The notes under the pieces are model-generated. The model did no database searches, had not been told where the DNA came from, and saw only the letters and a list, made by a program, of their open reading frames with translations. Shown here piece by piece: positions 30,908 to 40,758 of a stretch of 64,000 nt of DNA (within the stretch, counting starts at the first letter, position 1; every line of letters begins with the position of its first letter). The DNA comes from Halotia branconii CENA392 (GTDB lineage Bacteria; Cyanobacteriota; Cyanobacteriia; Cyanobacteriales; Nostocaceae). Position numbers and translations under genes: made by a program. The stretch is taken from NCBI RefSeq assembly GCF_029953635.1, contig NZ_CP124543.1:6728367-6792366 (forward strand). Direction: 5' to 3'.

Positions 30908-31380
30908 AGTTGATTCAATCGCCCAACTGGGCGAAAACTAGAAGGATTATACTGATTAGATTGGTTTCAAGTATTTTTCTATTACTGCTGTCAGCAGTCG
31001 TACACTCATTGACACTTATTGTGTAGGATTATTTTGTTTACTAGTGTCGAAATCTGAGTGTTAACTTCTATTAACTAGTATAACAAAATTTTTACAAAAT
31101 TCAAATAACAGCAGATCGGTATTCTCTACTTGCGAGTGTGTATTTCTCTAAGCTCTACACGTTGCATATTAAGGCGATACTCTATGTTAGAAAGAAAGCG
31201 CGTCTATGCCGATTTATTTTCAACGTTAGATTTAAACCCTGTAACCCACAGCGTACACCCAATATAAGCTTCAGCGATAGCCATTTTTATGTCTAAAGAT
31301 ACAAGTTTATTTAATTTTGAGAGATTGATCAGAGATTAATGAGATATTAAGTTGAAAAATGGTTCTTCAAATAGAAACTT
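30908..31380. other. Divergent intergenic region nblA / EF-hand gene
   Basis: 473 bp, AT-rich, holding the promoters of both genes. A 15-bp palindrome ACTGCTGTCAGCAGT lies at about 30984-30998, near the nblA side. I find no clear GTA-N8-TAC NtcA site. A 27-codon frame near 31184 (LERKRVYADLFSTLDLN) has no known relatives to me and is not called as a gene. Confidence 0.45.
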
Positions 31381-31611
31381 ATGGCAACCGAGCAAGAGCT
31401 TCAATCTCTCTTTAATACCTTAGATACCAATCAAGATGGTAAAGTCTCGATTAATGAGCTTTTTTTAAGCCCTGGTTTAAGTGCGATCATCTCAGCAGAA
31501 ACAGGTGTGAGTAGTCCCCAAGAATTAATAGCTACGCACGGCAATGAAGACGGTAGTATTACCTTTGAGCAGTTAAAGAGAGTTGTTCAAGAAACTGGAA
31601 ATCTAAATTAA
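31381..31611 (+). CDS. Small EF-hand calcium-binding protein, CSE-like calcium sensor
   Basis: 76 aa with two EF-hands. Loop 1, DTNQDGKVSINE, is canonical with all acidic ligands. Loop 2, around HGNEDGSITFEQ, is shorter on acidic residues but keeps the NxDGxITFEQ core. Size and arrangement match the Ca2+ sensor EF-hand (CSE) proteins conserved in filamentous cyanobacteria. Soluble, no signal peptide. It probably reports calcium transients to carbon/nitrogen balance, by family knowledge. The start lacks a strong Shine-Dalgarno. Confidence 0.82.
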   Translation: MATEQELQSLFNTLDTNQDGKVSINELFLSPGLSAIISAETGVSSPQELIATHGNEDGSITFEQLKRVVQETGNLN

Positions 31612-32502
31612 GAATCAAAAAACAAGGGTATCTTACTCCCTACTACCCTTATTAACCCTTCCAAGATACCTTGAGAAGGCTTTTGTTGTAGGTAGTTTTT
31701 GGTGGGTGCTTGATTAATTCTCTTAATTTTATAGTTAAAGTACCTCAAGGGGGAGCATCCCAGTTTTTTGCAAAGAAGGCGAAAATTAGTCAGGATAGGT
31801 AAGACGAGTATATTGATCTACCGATGACCCCAGAACAAAAGCAAGCTCTTCAAGAACATATTCAGGCGATGCCTTCGGCAAGCCGCTAAAGCGTCTACGC
31901 TAAAATATTGTACGAAGATACGTCAAAAGAAAAGCTCACAAATCTTGCAGGAATTGAAGAAGCAGTGCGGAGTCAAATGCAAAAGCACGTTATGCCAGAA
32001 GTAGGGGTTTTTTATCGAAACGGTTACAGGGACAATCGCAGGATACCAGCGAAGACTCAAAAGCATCCTTGGAGAGTTACCAATCACGAACAAACAAGCC
32101 ATTGAATTACTCTTAATCTTTTGTTAAGAAAGATGCGACTAATGCATAGATTCGAGAAGACATTGAATGGATGTTGTCTTGGTCGCCTTGTCAAGATTAC
32201 GACGCTTGCGACGAATGGGCAATACACAACTTTCAAAACTGGCACGGCATTCATATAGCCAAATTACCTAAATCCTTGTATTTGCCATCAAACTGCCAGA
32301 ATCATGCCAGAAATTCACCTTAATTCTGCCGTTGAAATACCATTATTTGAATCTATTATCAACAAGCTAAAATTGTTGAGAAAACTTAGTGTATCAGGGG
32401 CGAGTTATGCAAGCGTTGATGGGAATACTAGCAGAGTGTAGATGCAATCTGCATGGCTTTTTAAAGAGAAGCAAAAAGCAACTTTTATGAGAATACATAT
32501 AA
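31612..32502. other. Region of transposase relics between EF-hand gene and giant kinase
   Basis: It starts with inverted GGTATCTT / AAGATACC segments (31628-31671) that could end transcription. GGGAGCATCCCAGTTTTTTG (31751-31770) equals the end of the MITE at 41361. A transposase relic follows (31824-32127). At 32147-32325 an open stretch without start (REDIEWMLSWSPCQDYDACD) looks like a coding scrap of unknown family. The last 170 bp are promoter sequence for the kinase; no Shine-Dalgarno is obvious. Confidence 0.5.
31824..32127 (+). pseudogene. Transposase N-terminal relic (ISKra4-like), with HIP1-site insertion and frameshift
   Basis: ATG 31824 reads TPEQKQALQEHIQA. Then GCGAT is followed by an insertion (GCCTTCGGCAAGCCGCTAAA, GCGTCTACGCT) that creates a stop. 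After it the original frame resumes with KILYEDTSKEKLTNLAGIEE and VRSQMQKHVMPEVG, and shifts once more near 32007 to FIETVTGTIAGYQRRLKSIL. The sequence resembles the N-terminus of ISKra4-type transposases; the family name is tentative. Its left IS end is at 31751. Confidence 0.5.
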
Positions 32503-35500
32503 ATGGCTACACAAAACACCAGCCCGATCATTCCTGGATATCAAATTAGCTCTCAACTGTATGCAGGCTCCAGAACCAGAGTATATCAAGCTATTCGAGA
32601 GCGAGATAGACTCCCAGTCGTCATCAAACTTTTGACCTCAGCATATCCCAACTTCAACGAATTACTACAATTTCGCAACCAATATACCATTAGCAAAAAT
32701 CTCAACATTCCCGGAATCATTCATCCCTTATCATTAGAACCTTATGGCAATGGTTATATTTTGGTAATGGAAGATACGGGAGGAGTAGCTTTAGGAGAAT
32801 ACATTCAAACCACTACTCTTTCTCTGGTAGAACTTTTAACGATCGCCATTCAATTAACTGATATTCTCCACGATTTACACCACAACCGTGTTATCCACAA
32901 AGACATCAAACCTGCCAATATTCTCATTCATCCCCAAACAAAACAAGTTCAACTGATTGACTTTAGTATTGCCTCTCTGTTACCTAAAGAAACCCAAGAA
33001 ATTAAAAATCCCAATGTCTTAGAAGGTACACTTGCTTATATTTCTCCCGAACAAACCGGCAGAATGAACCGAGGCATAGACTACCGTAGCGATTTTTATG
33101 CACTGGGTGTGACATTTTATGAATTATTAACCGGAGAGTTACCATTTACCTCGGATGACCCGATGAAGTTGGTACATTGTCATATTGCTAAAATGCCTAC
33201 GGCATTAGGGAACAGGGAACTCTTAACAGGGAACAGAGCAGGCATTCCGCAGGTACTTTCTGATATTGTTATGAAGTTGATGGCAAAAAATGCCGAGGAT
33301 AGATATCAAAGTGCGTTGGGATTAAAGCATGATTTAGCAACTTGTTTGGCGCAACTTAAAGATACAGGAGAAATTAGAGATTTTGCGATTGGCAAGCGGG
33401 ACGTGTGCGATCGCTTCTTAATTCCCGAAAAACTCTATGGACGAGAATCAGAAGTTGCTACCTTGTTGCAAGCTTTTGAGCGTGTCGCCAATGGCACAGC
33501 AGAAATGATGCTGGTAGCGGGATTTTCTGGGATTGGTAAAACTGCCGTCGTCAATGAAGTTCACAAGCCCATTACCCGGCAGCAGGGGTACTTTATTAAA
33601 GGTAAGTTCGATCAATTCAATCGCAATATTCCCTTCTCTGCTTTTGTGCAAGCTTTGCGCGATTTGATGGGGCAGTTGTTGTCTGAGTCTGATGCACAAT
33701 TGGCCGAGTGGCAAAGCCAGATTCTAGAAGTTCTGGCAGACAATGGCCAAGTTATTATTGAGGTGATTCCAGAACTAGAGCGAGTGATTGGCAAACAACC
33801 GCCTGCGCCAGAACTGTCGCCAAGTGCGGCACAAAATCGGTTTAACTTATTATTCCAAAAGTTTATTGCCGTCTTTACCACAGCAGAACATCCCTTAGTG
33901 ATGTTTTTAGATGATTTGCAGTGGGCAGATTTAGCTTCCCTACAATTAATTAAACTGCTGATGGAAGATCGGCGTTATCTGCTGTTGTTAGGGGCTTATC
34001 GAGATAATGAAGTACAAGCTGCCCACCCGTTTATCTTGACGGTGGAGGAACTGAAGAAAGCTGGAAAGACTGTCAATACAATTACCCTCGCCCCCCTGAC
34101 TTTGAGTGATACGAATCAGTTGGTTGCTGATACCTTGCATTGTACGACCGAGCGAGACTCCTTTGGAGTCGCTTCGCTAACGCTTCCCCTGACAAAATTA
34201 ATCGATCGCAATACTCAAGGTAATCCCTTTTTTCTCACCCAGTTTCTCAAAAGCTTACACGAAGATGGGCAGATTACTTTTAATTGCCATCAAGGTTACT
34301 GGGAATGCGATATTGCCCAAATTAAGGCACTATCTCTTACCGATGATGTGGTGGAATTTCTCACCTACCAGTTGCAGAAATTACCTAACAAAACGCAAAA
34401 TGTACTGAAGCTAGCCGCTTGCATTGGCAACTGTTTTGATTTAAAAACCTTGGCGATCGTTTCACAGCAATCTCCAACCAATGCGGCGACAGCGTTATGG
34501 AAAGCGTTGCAAGAGGGCTTGATTGTACCAACCAGCCAGAGTTACAAGTTCTTTCAAGCAGAGAATAGCGAACTTGATTCCCAAGCAAGGGTTGACGATC
34601 GCGGTGTCAATTTAACTTATCGCTTTCTGCATGATCGCATCAAACAAGCTGCTTACAAGCTAATTGCGGAAGATGGCAAACAAACAACCCATTTGGCGAT
34701 CGGTCAATTATTACACGCTAGTACACCTGAAACTGAACTAGAAGCAAATATCTTTGAAATTGTCAACCACCTGAATATAGGTATTGACTTGCTCGTTCAG
34801 CCTGAGAAAAAACTTGAGTTAGCCCAACTGAATTTAATCGCAGGGCGCAAAGCAAAAGCGGCGGTTGCCTATAATGCTGCTGTCAACTACTTCATCCAAG
34901 GCATTGATTTACTACCTTCTAATACCTGGACAGTACACTACGAATTGACCCTGAATTTGCATCACGAGCGTCTGGAAGCTGCCTGCTTGAATACAGACTT
35001 TGACAAGCTAGCAGTGTGGGGTGACATTGTGTTGCAATCTGCTACTTGTTTGCTGGACACCATCAAAGTCTATGAAACCCGAATGACGGGATTTCGGTCT
35101 CAAGGTCAATTTGCCAAAGTAGTTGAGACTGGGTTGCAAGTGCTGAAATTACTCGGCGTGGAATTTCCCGAACAACCGACTATGGCAGATATTAGCACAG
35201 CAACCCAACAGACAAGGCAACTATGGATGGGGCGCGCACCCTTAAGCTTGCTGGATTTACCTGTAATGAGCGAGCCGCATCAACTGGCAGCCATGCAAAT
35301 AATGACTACACTAGTCTCTTCTGCATTTATTGGTAAACCGACACTGTTACCACTACTCACATCTAAGCAAGTGGAGATGGCTATCGGGTTTGGCAATTCA
35401 TCTTTTGCTATCTCTTCCTATGCAGACTACGGCATGACTCTTTGTGGTTTGATGGGAGATATTGATGCTGGGTATGAATTTGGGCAACTTTCATTAAAGT

Positions 35501-38421
35501 TACTAGAACAATACCAGATCGACGCTTTTAAAAGCAGAGCTTATTTTGTTGTCAACAGCTTTATTCGGCACTGGAAAGAACCATTAAATCACAGTATCCC
35601 ATGTTTACTAGAAGGTTATCACAGCGGCTTAGAAACCGGAGATTTGGTATGCGTGGCGTTGAACCTAGTGTCATATAGTCAATGTAGCTATTGGAGTGGT
35701 CGAGAATTAAATGATTTGGCTAAAGAAATGGAGACTTATCGGCAAGTCATCAGCCAGGTCAAACAAGAAGCAACGATAAAATATCTAGATTGTTACCTGC
35801 AAGCAATTCTCAATTTATTGGGACAAGCTGAAGTTCCCTATTGTTTGCAGGGCAAAGTCTTCAATGCCGCCGAAATTTTGCCCAGCTTACAAGCTGTTAG
35901 CAATCGCACGGGGTTATTCTATCTTCATTTCAATCAAGCTGTTCTGTGTTATTTGTTCGGAGAATACCAAACAGCCTCACAACAAGCAGCCTTAGCAGAA
36001 CAGTATAGTAATGCTATAACTGGCTATTTTGTCGCAGTTGTCCGAGTTTTTTATGATGCTTTAATTCATCTAGCACGCTACACCGATGCTAACGCTGATG
36101 AACAATCAGCTATTTTAGAGCGAATCAATGCCCATCAAGAAAAACTACAAACTTGGGCTACTCATGCTCCATTCAATCATCAACATCGCTGTTCACTTGT
36201 GGCAGCAGAACGCTATCGAGTGCTTGGTGAATTTGCTGAGGCAATAGAACATTACGATTTAGCTATTGCCCAAGCCAAAACATACGGTTATGTGCAAGAA
36301 GAAGCACTCAGCAATGAACTGGCAGCTAAATTTTACCTCAGTTGGGGCAAACAGAAGGTAGCGGCAGGCTATATGCAAGAAGCTTACTACTGTTACGCTC
36401 ATTGGGGCGCAAAAGCCAAAACTGAGGATTTGGAAAATCGCTACCCCAATTTACTGCACGTTATTCTCCAGCAGGGAGTACAACCTCTGAATGTACTGGA
36501 AACGCTATCACAGAACGCTACTCAGCTTTCAGTTCATAGCTCCACTGATTTGAGCCGTGACTCTAGCATCAGCATTAATACTCTCGATTTTGCTGCTATC
36601 CTCAAAGCCTCTCAAAGCCTCTCTGGTACGATTCAATTAGATGAACTGCTGTACCAACTGACTCAGATTATTCTCCAACATTCTGGGGGCGATCGCTGTG
36701 CCTTAATCCTACCTAATAGTCAAGGAGAATGGCAGGTGAGAGCCATTGCCACACCCGAAACCATAAAACTGTATTCCCAACCCCTAGAAAGCAATCCTGA
36801 CTTACCTCTCAAGTTGATACACTACGTCAAAAATACTCAAGAAATTGTGATGATTGACGAACTCAAAACTAATTTACCTGTAATCGATGAGTATTTACGT
36901 CAACGACAACCAAAAAGTTTGCTGTGCTTGCCGATTCTCAATCAAGGACATTTAATTGGAATTTTGTATTTGAAGAATCGCTCCACCAGTGGTGTATTTA
37001 CGAGTAATCGCATCCTCATTCTCAACTTTCTTTGTATCCAAGCGGCGATTTCTCTGGAAAATGCCCGGCTGTATCAAGATTCACAAATTTATGCTCAACA
37101 GTTAGAACAATCTCTAGAAAAATTACGACTCAGTGAAGCCCGCTTTCAAAAACTGGCAGATAATGTTCCTGGCATGATTTATCAGATCCGCATTAAAGCC
37201 GATGGTTCAGCTTCAGTACCCTACGTCAGTTCTGGGTGTCAAACTCTTTACGAAGTCCCAGCAGAAGATTTCCTCTCAGGGAAATATAGCCTGCGTGATT
37301 TTGAACATCCCGACGATGGAGCAGAGGCCTTTCGGGCAGTTATTGAGTCAGCACAAAATCTTACCCCATTTCAACATGAGTGGCGCATTGTTACACCGAA
37401 TGGGAATATCAAGTGGGTAAAAGCTGCTTCTCAGCCAGAACGCAAAGAGGATGGTGAAATGGTATGGGATGGAATGCTAATTAATATTAGCGATCGCAAA
37501 CGTGCTGAAGCTGCAATTGAGCAAAAATCCCAGGAACTTGAAAAAGCTCTACAAGAACTACAAAAAGCCCAACTACAAATGGTGCAAAATGAAAAAATGT
37601 CTGCACTAGGTAACTTAGTTGCTGGGGTAGCCCATGAAATGAACAATCCTCTTGGCTTTATTTCTGCAAGTCTTGTACAAGCTAAACCTACTTTGGCTGA
37701 CATCACCGAACACCTGAAACTATATCAAAAAACTTTACCCAATCCCCAGGAGGAAATTATCGATCATGCTGAAGAAATTGACTTAGATTATAGCTTAGAA
37801 GACTTCCCGAAGATGATCGATGCAATGGTGATAGCTTGTGACAGATTGAAAAATATTAGCACCAGCTTAAGAACTTTCTCTCGTGCCGATAAAGAATATA
37901 AAGTGCTATTTAACATTAATGAAGGTATTGATAGTACAATTTTAATTCTCAAACATCGCCTCAAAGCTAACGAACAACGTCCAGAAATTGTAGTGATCAC
38001 TGAGTATGCTAATTTATCACCAATTCCATGTTTCCCTGGACAATTAAATCAGGTATTTATGAATATTCTGGCTAATGCTATTGATGCTTTAGATGAATCA
38101 AATACCGAGCGTAGTTTTCATGATATTCAAGCAGATCCTCACAAAATTATCATTAAAACTGCAATTGAAAACCATAATTTAAAAATATCGATTGCTGATA
38201 ATGGTAAAGGAATGAGTGAAGATATAAAAACACGTATATTCGACCATTTATTTACCACCAAAGCAATTGGCAAAGGTACAGGATTAGGACTAGCTATTTC
38301 TCGGCAAATTGTGGAAGAAAAGCATGGCGGAATAATTGAAGTTAATTCTGTTTTAGGAGCGGGAACGGAATTTGTAATTTCCATTCCCGCTGTAGATGAG
38401 TTTATTAAACTTCATTCGTGA
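32503..38421 (+). CDS. Giant Ser/Thr kinase-AAA ATPase-GAF-PAS-histidine kinase
   Basis: 1972 aa, complete. Domains: Ser/Thr kinase (about residues 10-280; catalytic HKDIKPANILIHP, DFS in place of DFG), AAA ATPase (P-loop GFSGIGKTAVVNEV about 343-356; Walker B MFLDDLQWADL), TPR-like helices (about 750-1330), GAF (about 1375-1530), PAS (about 1545-1670), coiled coil, HisKA (LVAGVAHEMNNPLGF) and HATPase (NILANAIDAL, DNGKGM, GKGTGLGLAISR). This is the cyanobacterial HstK-like type. Two in-frame repeat-like insertions are visible: GNRELLTGNRAG near residue 240 and RDSFGVASLT near residue 555. No response regulator is adjacent, so the partner is encoded elsewhere. Confidence 0.93.
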   Translation: MATQNTSPIIPGYQISSQLYAGSRTRVYQAIRERDRLPVVIKLLTSAYPNFNELLQFRNQYTISKNLNIPGIIHPLSLEPYGNGYILVMEDTGGVALGEYIQTTTLSLVELLTIAIQLTDILHDLHHNRVIHKDIKPANILIHPQTKQVQLIDFSIASLLPKETQEIKNPNVLEGTLAYISPEQTGRMNRGIDYRSDFYALGVTFYELLTGELPFTSDDPMKLVHCHIAKMPTALGNRELLTGNRAGIPQVLSDIVMKLMAKNAEDRYQSALGLKHDLATCLAQLKDTGEIRDFAIGKRDVCDRFLIPEKLYGRESEVATLLQAFERVANGTAEMMLVAGFSGIGKTAVVNEVHKPITRQQGYFIKGKFDQFNRNIPFSAFVQALRDLMGQLLSESDAQLAEWQSQILEVLADNGQVIIEVIPELERVIGKQPPAPELSPSAAQNRFNLLFQKFIAVFTTAEHPLVMFLDDLQWADLASLQLIKLLMEDRRYLLLLGAYRDNEVQAAHPFILTVEELKKAGKTVNTITLAPLTLSDTNQLVADTLHCTTERDSFGVASLTLPLTKLIDRNTQGNPFFLTQFLKSLHEDGQITFNCHQGYWECDIAQIKALSLTDDVVEFLTYQLQKLPNKTQNVLKLAACIGNCFDLKTLAIVSQQSPTNAATALWKALQEGLIVPTSQSYKFFQAENSELDSQARVDDRGVNLTYRFLHDRIKQAAYKLIAEDGKQTTHLAIGQLLHASTPETELEANIFEIVNHLNIGIDLLVQPEKKLELAQLNLIAGRKAKAAVAYNAAVNYFIQGIDLLPSNTWTVHYELTLNLHHERLEAACLNTDFDKLAVWGDIVLQSATCLLDTIKVYETRMTGFRSQGQFAKVVETGLQVLKLLGVEFPEQPTMADISTATQQTRQLWMGRAPLSLLDLPVMSEPHQLAAMQIMTTLVSSAFIGKPTLLPLLTSKQVEMAIGFGNSSFAISSYADYGMTLCGLMGDIDAGYEFGQLSLKLLEQYQIDAFKSRAYFVVNSFIRHWKEPLNHSIPCLLEGYHSGLETGDLVCVALNLVSYSQCSYWSGRELNDLAKEMETYRQVISQVKQEATIKYLDCYLQAILNLLGQAEVPYCLQGKVFNAAEILPSLQAVSNRTGLFYLHFNQAVLCYLFGEYQTASQQAALAEQYSNAITGYFVAVVRVFYDALIHLARYTDANADEQSAILERINAHQEKLQTWATHAPFNHQHRCSLVAAERYRVLGEFAEAIEHYDLAIAQAKTYGYVQEEALSNELAAKFYLSWGKQKVAAGYMQEAYYCYAHWGAKAKTEDLENRYPNLLHVILQQGVQPLNVLETLSQNATQLSVHSSTDLSRDSSISINTLDFAAILKASQSLSGTIQLDELLYQLTQIILQHSGGDRCALILPNSQGEWQVRAIATPETIKLYSQPLESNPDLPLKLIHYVKNTQEIVMIDELKTNLPVIDEYLRQRQPKSLLCLPILNQGHLIGILYLKNRSTSGVFTSNRILILNFLCIQAAISLENARLYQDSQIYAQQLEQSLEKLRLSEARFQKLADNVPGMIYQIRIKADGSASVPYVSSGCQTLYEVPAEDFLSGKYSLRDFEHPDDGAEAFRAVIESAQNLTPFQHEWRIVTPNGNIKWVKAASQPERKEDGEMVWDGMLINISDRKRAEAAIEQKSQELEKALQELQKAQLQMVQNEKMSALGNLVAGVAHEMNNPLGFISASLVQAKPTLADITEHLKLYQKTLPNPQEEIIDHAEEIDLDYSLEDFPKMIDAMVIACDRLKNISTSLRTFSRADKEYKVLFNINEGIDSTILILKHRLKANEQRPEIVVITEYANLSPIPCFPGQLNQVFMNILANAIDALDESNTERSFHDIQADPHKIIIKTAIENHNLKISIADNGKGMSEDIKTRIFDHLFTTKAIGKGTGLGLAISRQIVEEKHGGIIEVNSVLGAGTEFVISIPAVDEFIKLHS

Positions 38422-38582
38422 AACAATGATTTAATTTCTTCTAGACTTTGCAGGTTCTTGGTCAGGGCAAACGCATCTAAAATATAAGAATCCTTTAATA
38501 GCAAGGGTTTCAGCGTTTTTAACTTTAGCCTATTTTTTCTTCAATATTCTTACACAGCAAGGGTTTCAGAAATACCATTATA

Positions 38583-38924
38583 CGTATCTATAGCGTTACA
38601 GAAGACACTGCTAGCATTTATGGCCAACTTAAAGCAGCCTTAATGAGACAATTTAACCCCAAAGATACAAGCAAACGCAGAAAAACTCAAGTAACAGACT
38701 TGGGTTTTGATGAAAATGACCTCTGGATTGCTGCTCTACAACATCATTCTCACTTGGAACACGAAACTTCGAGCAAAAAGGTGAAGCGATTACACCCACA
38801 ACACCATCATTCCCTCTCAAAACAAAAGCGATCGCCTTCAAAACACCATCATTGCACCTGCGAACACGAAACTTGGAGTTCAGAACATGAAACTTCGTGT
38901 TTGGAACTCGGAACTTGGAGATAA
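38583..38924 (+). pseudogene. VapC-like PIN toxin 3' relic fused to a tandem repeat
   Basis: From 38583 the frame gives VTEDTASIYGQLKAAL, then KRRKTQVTDLGFDENDLWIA, the C-terminal half of a VapC/PIN toxin with conserved Glu and the NDLWIAA motif. After ALQHH the sequence changes into repeats of GAACACGAAACTTCGAG type (38757-38920), translated as HLEHETSS and EHETWSSEHETS. The N-terminal half is missing. A direct repeat AGCAAGGGTTTCAG occurs at about 38500 and 38557, just upstream. Confidence 0.6.
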
Positions 38925-39089
38925 AAGCTTGATTGATGGAGTTGGGAACATGAATTTTATTGCTCTGAGGTAAGGCGATCGCGTAGATATGCTAAATTTT
39001 CACGTACAGCAACAGATGCGTAGGTTGGGTAGAATAAAGTGAAACCCAGTATCCATAATGCTTTAATGAAATAAGAACATTCATTAATA

Positions 39090-39575
39090 TCAATCTTCAG
39101 AAAAGATTTGATCAAACAAAGACCTTTTAACTCTAAACTCAATTTTCATAAGTTGTTGATAAAGCTCATCCAAGCTTTTAATACTGATTTTGCCATCTTT
39201 GCTCAATTTCTTAATAACGGCTAACGTACCTTTGATATTTAAACCGAGTCTTATGGCTTCTCTTCTGGCTGTTGAGTCATCTAGCAAAACATAATCTGTG
39301 CTTAACTCAATTGCCAAGGCAATAGCTTCTGATTCTCCTTTTCCCAAGCGTTGATTTAAACTATTGACAAGAGTTATTAACTTGGATGATCGAATTTTAA
39401 GATTACTAGTGTTAATTAGAGCTTGAACAGTTTGGCTAGATGGATCTGATTTAGCTTTGATTTCATCTGCAACAGATTGAGGAATGTAGAAATTATCAGG
39501 AGATTCAAAAAACTGATTCAAATAGTTCAATTTTGACAAAAAAATCAGTGGCGATGAATTAAGAATAATCTGCAT
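39090..39575 (-). CDS. DUF3368 PIN-like toxin
   Basis: 161 aa. IILNSSPLIFLSKLNYLNQF is the PIN start (Asp replaced by Asn-Ser in this family); the acidic GKGESEAIALAIEL and VLLDDSTARREAIRLGLNIK, GTLAVIKKLSKDG follow. The DUF3368 family comprises predicted RNases usually paired with a UPF0175-type antitoxin, which is the gene directly upstream with a 4-bp gap. AT-rich. Confidence 0.85.
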   Translation of the reverse strand: MQIILNSSPLIFLSKLNYLNQFFESPDNFYIPQSVADEIKAKSDPSSQTVQALINTSNLKIRSSKLITLVNSLNQRLGKGESEAIALAIELSTDYVLLDDSTARREAIRLGLNIKGTLAVIKKLSKDGKISIKSLDELYQQLMKIEFRVKRSLFDQIFSED

Positions 39576-39579
39576 TCAT

Positions 39580-39816
39580 TCACCAGCTTTTTTCTAAAAC
39601 AATATCTTCTTCACAGAGATACGAAAATTCAATTCCCATTAGGTCTAGAATTTTAAGTAATTCTGCTGGTTCTAGCTGCATGACTTCCGCAGCTTTTTTT
39701 AGGCTAATTACTTTAGTAATTAAAGCACCGACTAAAAAAATAAAGTTTTCTTTTTGTTCGATATTCTGAAATAACTGAATTTCGGAGGCGATCGCTTGAG
39801 TCAGTTCTTTATTCAT
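39580..39816 (-). CDS. UPF0175-like antitoxin
   Basis: 78 aa. FIFLVGALITKVISLKKAAE then VMQLEPAELLKILDLMGIEF is the helix-turn-helix-like core of UPF0175 antitoxins. It precedes its toxin by 4 bp on the same strand. The antitoxin probably represses the pair and neutralises the PIN protein. Ordinary size for the family. Confidence 0.8.
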   Translation of the reverse strand: MNKELTQAIASEIQLFQNIEQKENFIFLVGALITKVISLKKAAEVMQLEPAELLKILDLMGIEFSYLCEEDIVLEKSW

Positions 39817-39908
39817 TGGTAAGTTTTCATTAATTCATTGTTGATCTGCTCATTCTATAATTACACTGGAGCGTAGACGGTTGCAGGTTGCGAGTTTAAC
39901 CCATTTGC

Positions 39909-40106
39909 TCAAGCTTGGACTTTTGGCGCTACTTCAGGGTCAGCATTTACTGCTGCTTCTACTTCTTGCACAGATTGGGCAATGTCGGTATCTGCGTCTG
40001 CTGCGGCTTTCAATTCCAATACTGCTTGGTCATAATCTAACGGCTGCTGCGGATTTTGCTGTGTCGCTTCTGCTAGCAAAGGCAACTTATACTTATGTTC
40101 CTCAGT
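39909..40106 (-). pseudogene. Relic of an Ala/Glu-rich protein
   Basis: On the minus strand the frame reads LLAEATQQNPQQPLDYDQAV, LELKAAADADTDIAQSVQEV and EAAVNADPEVAPKVQ before a TGA, with no Met start. The composition (repeated helix with D-x-D-x-A-x-V) resembles effector-associated or helical repeat proteins of Nostocales. It is more plausible than the plus-strand frame, which encodes Leu/Ala-rich low-complexity sequence. Confidence 0.4.
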
Positions 40107-40222
40107 TTAACAGCTGCTCAAATTTTTTGAGCTGACTGTGTCAGCTTTGCTGCGAAGGGCGATCGCATTAGCATAAAATAAAAGTATGCTTTGATAATTT
40201 ATAGCTTTAGCAACATTTTATT

Positions 40223-40663
40223 TTGTTTAATACAGTGGAAAATAAATTACAAGTAGAGCAAGTAATTGAAACTCTTAAACAAGACTTGCCAACACTTTTT
40301 AAAAAAGATATTTCTTATGACATTTATACACAAGATATCTACTTTCAAGACCCGGTGAATAAATTCAAATGGAAATTCAACTATCGCATTATATTTTGGA
40401 CGCTGCGATTTCACGCCCGGCTATTTTTCACACAAATTTATTTTGATGTACATGAAGTGTATCAATCAGCAGAAGATATTATTTTAGCAAAGTGGACTGT
40501 TCGCGGGGTTTTACGTGTTCCCTGGAAAGCACGTATTTTGTTTAATGGCTATTCAACATATAAACTCAGTCCAGATACTTTGATATACGAGCATATTGAT
40601 ACCTGGGATCGTAAACCAAGCGAAATATTAGGACAGTTTTGGCAAAAAGGAGGAGACAATTAG
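40223..40663 (+). CDS. DUF2358 family protein (NTF2-like fold)
   Basis: 146 aa from TTG 40223; a GTG at 40235 is an alternative. LKQDLPTLFKKDISYDIYTQ, DIYFQDPVNKFKWKFNYRII and the end TLIYEHIDTWDRKPSEIL are the DUF2358 signature, found in cyanobacteria and chloroplasts. Function unknown. Stands alone. Confidence 0.8.
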   Translation: MFNTVENKLQVEQVIETLKQDLPTLFKKDISYDIYTQDIYFQDPVNKFKWKFNYRIIFWTLRFHARLFFTQIYFDVHEVYQSAEDIILAKWTVRGVLRVPWKARILFNGYSTYKLSPDTLIYEHIDTWDRKPSEILGQFWQKGGDN

Positions 40664-40758
40664 TAGACATTTCCTAAACAAAGAGAATTTTGAGACAGAA
40701 ATTTATCGCGCCTCATGCCTTATCTCATGCCTTAACTGATTAAGTAGATGGTAAATTT

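Noticed and set aside
30908..31380. NtcA site in the nblA promoter
   Set aside because: No GTA-N8-TAC with suitable spacing to a -10 box was found by eye.
39881..40135. Leu-rich plus-strand frame of 84 codons
   Set aside because: The minus strand of the same DNA gives a sensible Ala/Glu-rich helical sequence, so the plus frame is a shadow.
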